Of a DNA stretch of 64,000 bases, positions 8,361 to 16,839 are shown piece after piece. Within the stretch, counting starts at the first letter, position 1. Every line of letters starts with the position of its first letter. The DNA lies in the NCBI GenBank assembly GCA_963804055.1, contig CAWDOU010000013.1:248001-312000 (forward strand). Direction: 5' to 3'. The notes beneath the pieces are model-generated. The model was given only the letters and a program-made list of their open reading frames with translations, was not told the DNA's origin and did no database searches. Source of the stretch: Bog-473 sp963804055 (lineage in GTDB: Bacteria > Actinomycetota > Acidimicrobiia > Acidimicrobiales > RAAP-2). A program made the position numbers and the translations under genes.

Positions 8361-10262
8361 TCACAGCCCGACGCCCGCTCGGCGGGTCTGGCGGTACCAC
8401 GTTTCGAGAGTCAGGAGCTGCCATATCTGCTTGGACCGGTCCTCACGGCCCGATCTGTGCTCTTCGACCAGGGCGGAGACGGCCGGCCGATGTAAGAACC
8501 CTGTGCTGACCAGTTCCCCCGCGAGCAAGGAGTCGTCGATGACGTGCTTCAGGTCGCGAGTCACCCATGCCCGGAGCGGAGCTGAAAAGGATGCCTTGGG
8601 TCGGTGGATGATCTCTTTCGGCAGCCATGCCTCGGCCACGCGCTTCAATGCGACCTTACCGGTATTCCCCGCAACCTTTTCCTTGCCTGACAGGGAGAAC
8701 GCGGCCCGAAAGACCTCAGGATCCACGAAGGGCACGCGCACTTCGGTCGATGCAGCCATGCTGGCCCGGTCCGTATACGTAAGGTTGAGTCCCGGGAGGA
8801 ACATTCGGGTATCGGCCAGACACATGCGATTGACACTGTCCGACAGCCGATTGTCCTCGTAGACCTGCAGGTGCTGCTCGACGACCTCGTCGACGTCCTT
8901 CTGCACTTCGGGACTCAGGAAGGCTGCCAGTTCGGCCGGAGCGTACAGGCTATAGCTCCTGCGAAACGCTTCCTCTTCGGGCAACTCAGCAAATGTCACG
9001 AACCGCTTTGCCCACCGGGAATAGCGAAGGCCGCGACCCGCAGCCGTCAAAGGAAGGTGCTTCACGACACCGTTGGTCGAACGATGCACGAATCTGGGAA
9101 GATCTCGGTAACGCCCCGCAAGCACGCATGCCACGTGCTTGCGGTAGCCCCCGAACAGCTCATCCGCACCCATACCCGACAAGAGCACCTTGACGCCGGC
9201 GTCGCGTGCTGCTTGCGACATGAGCAGCGTGTTGATGGCCGCCGGGTCGCCGATGGGCTCGTCCAGGATGTCCACCATCCGAGGCAGCAAGTCGACGACG
9301 TCCGGCTGGATCTCTATCTCATGCAGCTCGATGTCATGACGCTGCGCAATCCTTCGCGCGTAGACAGCATCGTCCGGCATGGCTTCCAGCCGATTGTCCT
9401 GAGCGCGGAATGTGATGGTGTAGGCGTCAATCTGAGGATTCTCCTGCTTCGCCAGCACCGTGACGATGCTCGAGTCAAGGCCGCCAGAGAGGAAGCTCGA
9501 CACCGGAACATCGGCCACCAGGTGGGCCCTTACCGAGTCTTCTACGACCGCCTGGAGGTCGTAGTGGGCCCCCTGAGCCGCAGACGCCTCTTCGACGACA
9601 TCCCAGTATTGTTCGATGCGACAGCTGCCATCTGGACGAAACTCGGCCCACGTTCCCGGCTGGAGCTTTTCGACGCCTTTCACCGAGCACATCTGGTCGG
9701 GCACCCAGTAGTACAGCATCGATGCCACCAACGCCTTGGGAAGCATGTCCAACTCGGAACCGAAGGTGTTCACCAAAGCCTTGAGCTCGGACGCGAAGAC
9801 GACGCCGTCCTTCCGGCGAATGAAGTGCAGCGGCTTGATCCCGAATTGATCACGGGCCAGAAAGAGAGACCCCGAGCACTTGTCGAGCACTGCGAAGGCG
9901 AACATGCCGCGAAACCGCCGCAAGCATTGCGGGCCCCAGCGCCGCCACGCCTCCAGAACGACCTCGGTGTCTGATGTCGTCGAGAACCGAGCGCCGCCCG
10001 CGGCGAGTTCAGATCTCAGCTCTCGGAAGTTGTAGAGCTCCCCGTTGTAACAGAGGACGATCGAATCCTTGACCAATGGCTGCTGCCCATGCTGGAGATC
10101 GATGATCGAAAGCCGTCGATGGGCGAAGTGAACGTCAACTCGGCCGTCAGAGTAGGAACACGCACCTTCTTCATCGGGCCCCCGATGCTCGAGGCATCGA
10201 CCCATACGCTCCGCCGCGGAGCGTCCATCAACCTGCTGATATGCGCCGGCGATGCCACACAC
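8361..10262 (-). CDS. asnB: Asparagine synthase (glutamine-hydrolysing), polysaccharide-locus type
   Basis: The 633-aa class-B asparagine synthetase begins MCGIAGAYQQ, so Cys2 is the glutaminase nucleophile. The N-terminal Ntn domain covers about residues 1-215 and the ATP-pyrophosphatase domain follows, with SFLSGGLDSSIV as its PP-loop. Known activity: ATP-dependent amidation of a carboxylate with glutamine as nitrogen donor. In O-antigen and capsule loci, AsnB-like enzymes are linked to amidation of uronic acids. With a sugar dehydrogenase two genes upstream, that is a reasonable inference here, but ordinary asparagine synthesis is not excluded. Only 3 nt separate it from the upstream glycosyltransferase gene, so they are co-transcribed. 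Confidence 0.9.
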   Translation of the reverse strand: MCGIAGAYQQVDGRSAAERMGRCLEHRGPDEEGACSYSDGRVDVHFAHRRLSIIDLQHGQQPLVKDSIVLCYNGELYNFRELRSELAAGGARFSTTSDTEVVLEAWRRWGPQCLRRFRGMFAFAVLDKCSGSLFLARDQFGIKPLHFIRRKDGVVFASELKALVNTFGSELDMLPKALVASMLYYWVPDQMCSVKGVEKLQPGTWAEFRPDGSCRIEQYWDVVEEASAAQGAHYDLQAVVEDSVRAHLVADVPVSSFLSGGLDSSIVTVLAKQENPQIDAYTITFRAQDNRLEAMPDDAVYARRIAQRHDIELHEIEIQPDVVDLLPRMVDILDEPIGDPAAINTLLMSQAARDAGVKVLLSGMGADELFGGYRKHVACVLAGRYRDLPRFVHRSTNGVVKHLPLTAAGRGLRYSRWAKRFVTFAELPEEEAFRRSYSLYAPAELAAFLSPEVQKDVDEVVEQHLQVYEDNRLSDSVNRMCLADTRMFLPGLNLTYTDRASMAASTEVRVPFVDPEVFRAAFSLSGKEKVAGNTGKVALKRVAEAWLPKEIIHRPKASFSAPLRAWVTRDLKHVIDDSLLAGELVSTGFLHRPAVSALVEEHRSGREDRSKQIWQLLTLETWYRQTRRAGVGL

Positions 10263-10265
10263 TGG

Positions 10266-11579
10266 TCAGCTCGCCGCCGCCACCGAGATGCGATGTTGAG
10301 GATCCTGCATCAGTTTCTCGTAGACCTCGACGTAGCGAGGGGCCTGATGCTTCCATGCCAGGGCATGTTCGATCCGAGCCCGTCCCGCCAGGCCCATTGT
10401 GAATCGCCGAGGTTCATCATCGATCAGCTCCACCAGCAGCTGTGCGAATTCGGCGACGTCGTTGGGAGTCGCATAGACGGCGGCATCGCACGCCGAAATC
10501 CGGGTCTCGCGCAGATCAAACGCGACAACGGGAAGTGCGAACGCCATGTATTCCATCGTCTTGTTCATGGTGGAGACGTCATTCAGGGGATTCTTGGGGT
10601 CAGGCGATATGCCCACATCGGCGGTGGAAAGAATCGCCGATACATCCTCGTCCGAGACGCGGCCGGTGAACGTGACGTAGTCGGTAAGGCGGAGTCGGCG
10701 GCTTTGCTCGACCAGTTCATCGAAGCAATCGCCGGATCCAATGAGGGTGAAGCTGATGTCGCGGCGCCCGAGTCGGTGCACCACGTGATCAGCGACCTCC
10801 AATACGAGGTCCACGCCATCCTGCGGCCCCATGACACCCAGGTACGCTGCAAGATGCGGCCGGGCACGCCTGAGGCCAGGCTCCGCCGCGGTACGACTGA
10901 GCCGAGTCAGATCAGGTCCCGTCCGGACCACCGTCACGGACGTCTGCGGGATCCCGTCTCGTTCAACGGCGATCTGACGGTATGAGTCGTTGGTAGCGAT
11001 CACGTGGTCGGCTGTCTGCATGGTTCGACGCTCCATCAACCGCAGCGCCCGGTAGACCAGCTTGTTTCCGTCTGGAAAACGAGATTCGTACAACTCGGGG
11101 CAGAGATCGTGATGGTCGAAGACGAAGGCAGATCGATGCAAAAGCCGGAATAGGACTCCGATGGGCCAAAACAGGTCTGGTGGGTTGCAGCTCTGCACAA
11201 CAGTGAATCGGCCGCGCCAGCTCGCCCTGAGGCTCAGCAGAAGCGTGGCAATGAACGAATACACGTACTCAATGATGTAAGACCCGCTCGAACCGCCCGG
11301 CGCATAGGGACGGTATTTGTAGAGGTCCACCCCATTGAGTCGCGAACAGGTCGGATCCCCCTGAGCCTTCGGACAGACGACCGCGACCTCGAAGCCGGCG
11401 GCGACGAGCGACTGGCATTCGAGCCAGACACGCCGATCGAACGGCACCGAAAGGTTCTGCACCAGGATGAGCACCCTTCTTCGCCGTCGAGAAGGTACCG
11501 ATCCCCCGCTCGCCTTCGATCGGGCTCTCGTTCTGTCGTCTGCCCCCGACGAGTTCTGCTGATGATCATGGATCACCAT
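10266..11579 (-). CDS. Glycosyltransferase family 4
   Basis: This 437-aa GT-B enzyme has a basic N-terminal leader (SRRRRRVLILVQNL) and an N-terminal acceptor domain containing FDRRVWLECQSLVAAGFEV, typical of the WcaL/WbaZ-like GT4 branch. Its C-terminal donor domain has AYLGVMGPQDGVDLVLE, FTGRVSDEDV and MNKTMEYMAFALPVV. It probably extends the lipid-linked oligosaccharide. Donor sugar unknown. The ATG at 11579 overlaps the end of the dehydrogenase gene by 7 nt, showing translational coupling, and its stop lies 3 nt before asnB. It is driven by the promoter element upstream of the dehydrogenase. Confidence 0.88.
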   Translation of the reverse strand: MVIHDHQQNSSGADDRTRARSKASGGSVPSRRRRRVLILVQNLSVPFDRRVWLECQSLVAAGFEVAVVCPKAQGDPTCSRLNGVDLYKYRPYAPGGSSGSYIIEYVYSFIATLLLSLRASWRGRFTVVQSCNPPDLFWPIGVLFRLLHRSAFVFDHHDLCPELYESRFPDGNKLVYRALRLMERRTMQTADHVIATNDSYRQIAVERDGIPQTSVTVVRTGPDLTRLSRTAAEPGLRRARPHLAAYLGVMGPQDGVDLVLEVADHVVHRLGRRDISFTLIGSGDCFDELVEQSRRLRLTDYVTFTGRVSDEDVSAILSTADVGISPDPKNPLNDVSTMNKTMEYMAFALPVVAFDLRETRISACDAAVYATPNDVAEFAQLLVELIDDEPRRFTMGLAGRARIEHALAWKHQAPRYVEVYEKLMQDPQHRISVAAAS

Positions 11580-12889
11580 GCAAAGCCCTCGTAGCAGCCC
11601 AGAGCCTCGAGTTCGGCCCCAAGGCGACCGTCGAGGTCGAGAACCCGTAACGGCGGGGACGCGAGCAGCGCCTCGACGACTCGATTCGTGGAGTGCGAGA
11701 CGATCGCAATGTCGGCCTCGGCAATCGCCTCCTCGGGGGTATCGGTGAGGATCCGCTTGAGGTGGGGCAATCGCGATTCGACGTACTGCCGGTTTGCCCC
11801 GACCAGCGATGATGGGTTGAGGACGGGATCGTGGATGCGTACCTCGTAGCCCTTGCCAAGCAGAGTCTCCGCGAGGTCGACATAAGGACTCTCGCGGAGA
11901 TCGTCACTGTCAGGCTTGAAGCTCAGTCCGAGCATGGCGACCCTATGGCCCGCACCCGCCACGACACGATCGATGGCTTCGTCGATCGACAGGCGATTGC
12001 TGGCCAGCACGCCCGACAACAGTGGGATGTCGACGCTCTCGGCGCGCGCCAGATAGAGCAGGGCACGGATGTCCTTCGGGAGGCATGACCCGCCAAAGGC
12101 GAATCCCGGACGGAGATATTTGGGTGAGATATTGAGGAATGTGTCTTCGCAGAACAATTCCATGACTTCTCGGCTGTCAACCCCGAGACGGCTGAAGATC
12201 CGCCCCATATCGTTGGCGAAGGAGATCTTCGTCGCGTGAAAGGCATTGCACGCATATTTGAGGGACTCGGCGGTACGAGGGTGCACGACTCGAACGGGAG
12301 CCTCAAGAAACGAGAAGAGACGTGAGACCGCGTCGATCGCTCGAAGATCTGTCGCACCGATGACGGTGTAGGGCGGTGCGAAGAAGTCCGCTATTCCGGT
12401 ACCTTCCCGGAGGAACTCAGGACACATCGCAACGCCCACGTCCGGCCCGCCATCATGGAAGGCGGACTGCAGGACGGCGTTGACATCCTCAACCGTGCCG
12501 GGTGGGACCGTGCTACGGATCACGACGGTATGAAATGGGCGTGGGGAGACCGGGTCCGTCAGCACCTGCGCGAGCTCTTCCACAACGCGATAGATGTAGG
12601 CGAGGTTGGTCTCGCCGCTCGTTGCAGACGGAGTGCCGACACACAAGAGCGAGACGTCGGCGTTGTCCAGCGCATCCGCTGGGCGGACGCTGGCGTGGAG
12701 CTTGCCCGACGCAACCGCCTGCGCGACAAGGGCCTGCAGGCCGGGCTCGACGATCGGACTGGTACCGCTCGCAACGGCAGCGACCTTCAACTCGTCAGGA
12801 TCCACGCCCCAGACATCGTGGCCGTTCGCGGCCAGACAAGCGGCGGAAACGGTGCCGACGTACCCGAGACCGAAGACTGCAACCTTCAT
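11573..12889 (-). CDS. Nucleotide-sugar 6-dehydrogenase, GDP-mannose dehydrogenase-like
   Basis: This 438-aa UDP-Glc/GDP-Man dehydrogenase family enzyme oxidises the C6 hydroxyl of a nucleotide sugar to a uronate in two NAD+-dependent steps. The N-terminal Rossmann motif is VFGLGYVGTVS (Gly7, Gly9, Gly12). The catalytic Cys is C269 in FGGSCLPKDIRAL. The CLPKD form and CVGTPSATSGETNLAYI resemble GDP-mannose dehydrogenase (AlgD) more than UDP-glucose dehydrogenase, which usually has CFPKD. The product may therefore be GDP-mannuronate; that is inference and UDP-glucuronate remains possible. The ATG at 12889 starts exactly at the Rossmann strand. A GTATCT-N16-CTC element ends 60 nt upstream. It is first gene of the minus-strand operon 12889-4036. 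Confidence 0.9.
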   Translation of the reverse strand: MKVAVFGLGYVGTVSAACLAANGHDVWGVDPDELKVAAVASGTSPIVEPGLQALVAQAVASGKLHASVRPADALDNADVSLLCVGTPSATSGETNLAYIYRVVEELAQVLTDPVSPRPFHTVVIRSTVPPGTVEDVNAVLQSAFHDGGPDVGVAMCPEFLREGTGIADFFAPPYTVIGATDLRAIDAVSRLFSFLEAPVRVVHPRTAESLKYACNAFHATKISFANDMGRIFSRLGVDSREVMELFCEDTFLNISPKYLRPGFAFGGSCLPKDIRALLYLARAESVDIPLLSGVLASNRLSIDEAIDRVVAGAGHRVAMLGLSFKPDSDDLRESPYVDLAETLLGKGYEVRIHDPVLNPSSLVGANRQYVESRLPHLKRILTDTPEEAIAEADIAIVSHSTNRVVEALLASPPLRVLDLDGRLGAELEALGCYEGFAW

Positions 12890-12949
12890 ATCGACCTGCG
12901 TGGGAGTGCGGGTACGAACCCGCTGCACTGTGGCGCCATACCTCAAGAC

Positions 12950-12974
12950 GAGCGCCGGGATGGCGGCGAGATAC
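12950..12974 (-). promoter_or_regulatory. Locus-specific promoter element, copy 4 (dehydrogenase operon)
   Basis: GTATCT (12974-12969), 16 nt, then CTC (12952-12950) on the minus strand, 60 nt before the ATG of the dehydrogenase gene. It would drive the five-gene operon dehydrogenase-GT4-asnB-oxidoreductase-heparinase. Confidence 0.72.
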
Positions 12975-13051
12975 ACCGCCGCTCAGTTTGGCAGGGCTGT
13001 CACCGCCTCCTCAGGTGCATCTCGCCACTGATTGCTCCCGACCGGCGACGG

Positions 13052-13783
13052 TCAGGAGACTTGACTGCGCCGGCCGCTCGATGGATCAGGAGACGTCCCG
13101 AGTGGGGTCTCGAGTGACCAGCCGGCACGTCGAGCCATCGCCACTGCGGCCAATTGGGAGCTCACGCCGAGCTTCTGCAGTATGGCCTTGATCTGTGACC
13201 GGACAGTGGAGATCGACACAAACGCCGCTTTGGCGATGTCTTCTGCGCAATGGCCTTCGATGAGCTCGGCCAGGACGACCTGCTCCCGCTCGGTGAGCGC
13301 GGCAAAGAGCTCACGACCTTCCGGCCGGCGGTCGTCCACCGGTGTCAAGGACAATGTGTCCAAGTACCGTGGCGCAGTCTGTTCCAGAAAGCGGCTCCGC
13401 AGGATGGCCGTGATCGTGCGGAAGAGCGAATCGAATGGACCGCTCTTGTCGATGAGAGCGGAGGACCCGGCCCGTAGCCAGGCATTCGACCGGTCCCCGC
13501 TGTCCGCCGCGTCAATCACGCAGACCTGCAGCCCCGCTTGACGGAACCCGTCGATGAGGGCGGAGCCAGAAGGGATGTCGAGGGACCGGGCATCGAGGAG
13601 GACGAGATCGGGCCGCCACTCGATCCCATCTTCCATCCCGGGCGCGCTGGCCACGATGTTCATCGTGGCAAATCCGTATGTCTCGAGTGCGCTTGCCAAT
13701 GCATCGGCCAGCAAGTCAGTGCCGGCAACCAGGATCTGCGCGGGAATTCCCGATGCCTCAGGCCGGGGTCGCACCGCGGTCAT
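13052..13783 (-). CDS. LuxR/NarL-type transcriptional regulator with atypical receiver
   Basis: The 243-aa product has a receiver-like N-terminal half (residues about 15-130) and a LuxR helix-turn-helix (about 162-218, LTEREQVVLAELIEG, then FVSISTVRSQIKAILQKLGV). The phospho-site Asp (D64 in VLLDARS) and the Lys (K113) are present. The acidic pair expected after the first strand is Ala-Gly (residues 20-21), as in the regulator at 165-926. Both may therefore respond to something other than phosphorylation. A palindrome with flanking direct repeats (13812-13837) sits about 30 nt upstream of the ATG. It is located between the dehydrogenase operon and the sugar-transferase gene, suggesting a role in the polysaccharide locus. 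Confidence 0.85.
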   Translation of the reverse strand: MTAVRPRPEASGIPAQILVAGTDLLADALASALETYGFATMNIVASAPGMEDGIEWRPDLVLLDARSLDIPSGSALIDGFRQAGLQVCVIDAADSGDRSNAWLRAGSSALIDKSGPFDSLFRTITAILRSRFLEQTAPRYLDTLSLTPVDDRRPEGRELFAALTEREQVVLAELIEGHCAEDIAKAAFVSISTVRSQIKAILQKLGVSSQLAAVAMARRAGWSLETPLGTSPDPSSGRRSQVS

Positions 13784-13811
13784 GCCCGCTGTCCGCCCTC
13801 GTCGCTGAGGG

Positions 13812-13837
13812 GATTGTCACCATTGGTGATTGTCACC
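13812..13837. promoter_or_regulatory. Palindrome within direct repeats, candidate operator
   Basis: GATTGTCACC occurs at 13812-13821 and 13828-13837, a 16-bp period. The junction forms the perfect palindrome TCACC-ATT-GGTGA (13817-13829). It lies 29-54 bp upstream of the minus-strand regulator's ATG (13783), where an autoregulatory site would be expected. The protein that binds it is unknown. Confidence 0.5.
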
Positions 13838-14115
13838 GTCGCTCTACCGCCCATCAAGACGGATCGGTCGACCATTGCTCCCTATGGACCACGCCAATTT
13901 GGTCCGTAGATCATCACGCCGACCCGCGCCGCTGATGATATCGACAGGTCTTGAGAGGGTCAATCGGTGTGTGACGAGGACACGTGCCGAGACCCGGCTC
14001 GTGTGAATGAATGTTGCGCCGTCAGTCGCAGTGGCGCGCCGCACGTGCGGATACGGCGCGCAGAACCGCGCCTTTCGGTCCGCTCGGAAGACTTCTTGAG
14101 CCAAATTTCGGATCT

Positions 14116-14238
14116 GTTGTCGCTCCGTTGTCGGTCGTACACCAAGTCGCGTCTTGTTGTCCGTCCGTTGTTCGTCGAAGCGCAGGTTGTCCATCCGTTG
14201 TTCGTCGAAAGGGGCGGGTTGTCCGTCCGTTGTTCGTC
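14116..14238. repeat. Short interspersed direct repeats in a gene-free region
   Basis: A 20-24-bp unit, core GTTGTCCGTCCGTTGTTCG, occurs at 14156-14179, 14186-14210 and 14218-14238, with a weaker copy at 14116-14136. Each unit itself holds two GTTGTnCGTC-like halves. The spacing (30, 32 and about 40 bp) is near three to four helical turns. The whole gap 13784-14256 holds no credible gene; open frames through the repeats read as low-complexity. It could be a multi-site regulator-binding region. Confidence 0.6.
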
Positions 14239-14256
14239 ACACTCGGCGGCGGTCCC

Positions 14257-14661
14257 TCACGTCGACCGCGAACTGGAATCCGTCGCATCGTCCACGTCGC
14301 CGGGGAGCACGCGAATGCAGAGATGGCCTTCCGATCCCGGCAGGTCGGTCAGTACGAATATGCGCGCCTCTGACCAGGGGTTCTCCTCTCGAACGACGCG
14401 TGCGGCCCGTTGGAGAGCGGCGAGGACATTTGCGCGGCAACTGGTCGAGAGAGCTTCCAGGTTGACGATGTGAAGGCGAGGCAGAACGACGAGCCCCTTG
14501 AACTCGGGACCGCTGATCACGACCACGTCATCGTCGACATAGTCAGGTGGGCGCGCGCTCAACCGATCCGCCGCCTGCTGCGCCATCGCGCATGAGCCGC
14601 ATTGCCCCCTCCGAGCGTTTCCCTGAACGGGAAGCAGCGTAAGGCTCTCGCCAAGATCCAT
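14257..14661 (-). CDS. HIT-like protein lacking catalytic histidines
   Basis: The 134-aa product resembles the histidine-triad fold: a central strand GLVVLPRLHIVNLEAL, a helix, and a C-terminal GHLCIRVLPGD where active HIT hydrolases have H-x-H-x-H. The second and third histidines are replaced by Cys and Arg, so nucleotide hydrolysis is unlikely. An N-terminal CGSC pair (about residues 22-25) could bind zinc. I chose the ATG at 14661 because GAGGGG lies 7 nt upstream; the longer frame upstream is poor. It is divergent from the sugar-transferase gene across a 304-bp gap. Function unknown; the family assignment is by motif shape only. Confidence 0.6.
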   Translation of the reverse strand: MDLGESLTLLPVQGNARRGQCGSCAMAQQAADRLSARPPDYVDDDVVVISGPEFKGLVVLPRLHIVNLEALSTSCRANVLAALQRAARVVREENPWSEARIFVLTDLPGSEGHLCIRVLPGDVDDATDSSSRST

Positions 14662-14799
14662 GTGGGTTCCCCTCAATCGGTCGAAATCGACCGCGTGCGC
14701 TCCCCGCTGACGGGCGAATGCAACGAGATCAATGCTACCAACCGTCCCAGGCAATGCAGTGGAACGCTCCGGTCCAGCAGACCTCCCAGGGACGACCAC

Positions 14800-14824
14800 G
14801 TATCACGGGTGAGCCGCTGCCCTC
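14800..14824 (+). promoter_or_regulatory. Locus-specific promoter element, copy 5 (sugar transferase)
   Basis: GTATCA (14800-14805), 16 nt, then CTC (14822-14824). It precedes the GTG at 14966 by 141 nt, the longest leader among the nine sites. The leader (14825-14965) has no gene I can support and could hold post-transcriptional control, but I see no recognisable riboswitch. Confidence 0.68.
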
Positions 14825-14965
14825 GGACATGAGGCACACATCCGACGATCCCCCCAACCCACGATCCCGCGAATCCATTCCTGGTGAACAGGGTTCTGAG
14901 GGGAAAAGCGAACGAATGCAACCATTGGCGACATACGACATCTCGGCGTTCGGACGGTAGTAGAC

Positions 14966-16546
14966 GTGTCATCAGAACTCAGCACGAGTTGGAGGGCCCC
15001 TACCGTCGACGAGCTCGCTGTCCCTCTTCCCGTCGAGCCGCTCGATGACGTCACAGAGGCACAGCTTCTTCGGATCCCGTCCGAGGAAGCTCCGCCCGAC
15101 GGGGAGACCTCCGACGAGGCGACCGTCGGTCAGCTCAAGAGGAGCGGGCTGAAGGCACGGCTTCTCACTGTCGACGTCATTGCCGCCGGCAGCGCGTGGC
15201 TCGTTCTCGGCACGATCGCCATGCCGTCCATCGCGCCAGATCGTCGTTGGGGCGCGGTCGTTGCGGCTCTGGTCGTGACGATCATCGCAATGAAGCTCTT
15301 GAGACTGTACCGATCGCGCCTGTGTGCGCAACGCGGCCAGGAGGTCGCCCGGATCGTCTTTGCGGGTGCGCTGGGTGCAGTCACGCTCGAGCTCGTCCGA
15401 GGCGACTGGAGGCGTAGCGACGCCATGGTCATCGTCGCTGTCGGATCTTGCATTCTTGCCCTGGTAGCGCTCCGAGTGATGTTCGGCCACTGGCTGCGTT
15501 CCGAGCGCGCCATGGGCCGTCACCAACGCGGGCTCATCATGATCGGGACCAACGACGACGCCATCGCGGTCTCCACCATGTTGAACACACAACCTGAGCT
15601 CGGCTACGAGGTGCGAGGAGTCATCGGAGCATCCCGTCGCCGAGCGGAGTGGCAAGATCTCTGCAACGGACGGACGCTGGTCGATCTTCCTGAAATCGCC
15701 CGGAAAACGGACGCGACAGGCGTTTTGCTCGTCGCCAACGCTCTCTCAGCCTCCGAGGTACGCGACGCAATTGAGCTCGGAACGGCGGAGGGGCTGCACA
15801 TACAGGTCTGGCCCGGCTTTTACGGATTGCGAGCGCGCCGGGTCAGATGGTCTCCGATGAGCGGCGAGACATTCATCTATGTCGAACCGCAACGACACCC
15901 AAGGTGGCAGCTCGCGGCAAAACGGCTCGTTGACGTCCTCGGAGCGGCAATCGGCCTGCTGATCACCGCCCCGATCCTGTTCCTGGCTGGTGCTGCCATT
16001 CGCTTCGAAGATCGCGGTCCTGCTCTCTACCGGCAGGAAAGGGTTGGCCTCGGCGGCCGTCCCTTCGAGGTCTACAAGCTGCGAACCATGGCACCAGGTT
16101 CCGACAAGGCCGATCTCGAGGCGATCAACGAGCGGACCGACGGTCCCCTGTTCAAGGCGGCACACGATCCAAGGGTCACGAGGGTGGGCGCAGTGGTCCG
16201 TGCACTGAGCATCGACGAGCTTCCCCAGCTTTTCAACGTCCTGACAGGGAAGATGAGCCTGGTGGGCCCTCGTCCCGCCATGCCCCATGAGGTCGCCCGA
16301 TTCGACTCCGAACTGCTGCGTCGGCACGACGTCAAACCAGGTATCACCGGACTCTGGCAGCTCGAAGCACGAGACAACCCGTCGTTCCACGCGTATCGCA
16401 GACTGGATCTTCTCTACGTCGACAATTGGTCGATCGGACTCGACCTCTACATCATTCTGGCCACGGTGCCGATGGTCATTGCCCAAATCCTGAACACCTA
16501 TCGACAGGAGCGGGAGCCCAAACCGGCAGGCTCCGAGGGTCAGTAG
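14966..16546 (+). CDS. Polyprenyl glycosylphosphotransferase (initiating sugar transferase)
   Basis: This 526-aa enzyme starts repeat-unit synthesis by moving a sugar-1-phosphate onto undecaprenyl phosphate. It has the WbaP/CpsE layout: several membrane helices in residues about 60-180, a Rossmann-like central region with RGLIMIGTNDDAIAV, a further hydrophobic segment (VLGAAIGLLITAPILFLAG), and the bacterial sugar-transferase domain (about 305-520). That domain contains YRQERVGLGGRPFEVYKLRTM, LSIDELPQLFNVLTGKMSL, VGPRPAMPHE and the PGITGLWQ signature. The start is GTG at 14966. A locus promoter element lies 141 nt upstream and a 9-bp-stem hairpin follows the stop. The sugar specificity (Glc, Gal or other) cannot be read. 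Confidence 0.92.
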   Translation: MSSELSTSWRAPTVDELAVPLPVEPLDDVTEAQLLRIPSEEAPPDGETSDEATVGQLKRSGLKARLLTVDVIAAGSAWLVLGTIAMPSIAPDRRWGAVVAALVVTIIAMKLLRLYRSRLCAQRGQEVARIVFAGALGAVTLELVRGDWRRSDAMVIVAVGSCILALVALRVMFGHWLRSERAMGRHQRGLIMIGTNDDAIAVSTMLNTQPELGYEVRGVIGASRRRAEWQDLCNGRTLVDLPEIARKTDATGVLLVANALSASEVRDAIELGTAEGLHIQVWPGFYGLRARRVRWSPMSGETFIYVEPQRHPRWQLAAKRLVDVLGAAIGLLITAPILFLAGAAIRFEDRGPALYRQERVGLGGRPFEVYKLRTMAPGSDKADLEAINERTDGPLFKAAHDPRVTRVGAVVRALSIDELPQLFNVLTGKMSLVGPRPAMPHEVARFDSELLRRHDVKPGITGLWQLEARDNPSFHAYRRLDLLYVDNWSIGLDLYIILATVPMVIAQILNTYRQEREPKPAGSEGQ

Positions 16547-16596
16547 GCGTCGGCGTATTTCTTCCGCCGACCGCCCGCGACACCCGTCTCGCCGGC

Positions 16597-16620
16597 CTGG
16601 CGTCAAAGCCGTGACGCCAG
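16597..16620 (+). terminator. Hairpin terminator after the sugar transferase
   Basis: CTGGCGTCA, a 6-nt loop and TGACGCCAG form a perfect 9-bp stem 50 nt after the stop at 16546. There is no run of T after it. U-less hairpins commonly terminate in high-GC actinomycetes, so I call this a probable terminator. Confidence 0.55.
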
Positions 16621-16701
16621 TGGTACACGTCCGGTCAGCCGCCTCTGCCACCCGGCCACGATCTCCCCGCACACAGCGGGCGGTCTGCGTCATATCAGTG
16701 A

Positions 16702-16732
16702 TTCCCCAATTCTGGGACCACGGTTCCCCAAT
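16702..16732. promoter_or_regulatory. Direct repeats upstream of the sigma-like gene
   Basis: TTCCCCAAT is repeated at 16702-16710 and 16724-16732, 22 bp apart (two helical turns), about 110-140 bp upstream of the sigma-like gene's ATG. It is a plausible activator or repressor site. The locus element GTATC(A/T)-N16-CTC is not seen in 16547-16839, so the sigma gene does not appear to use it. Confidence 0.45.
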
Positions 16733-16839
16733 AGAGGGGATGACGAGTCCCCGTCGCTTCGGGACTATTGGTGTGACATAACCGATTGCGGCGGGGGACC
16801 GATCGGCTGACCCGTACTGACGGTCGAAAGACCTTGGCG

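Noticed and set aside
14116..14238. A CRISPR array
   Set aside because: Units are too short, spacing is irregular (30-40 bp), spacers are nearly absent and no cas gene is near.
13967..14473. A plus-strand frame through the GTTGTCC repeats
   Set aside because: The predicted protein is repetitive and overlaps the HIT-like gene antisense; no start signal or domain.
16336..16360. A further GTATCA inside the sugar-transferase gene
   Set aside because: CTC is not at the required 16-nt distance and it lies within coding sequence; similar isolated GTATC words in genes (for example near 2633, 11748, 45821) also fail.
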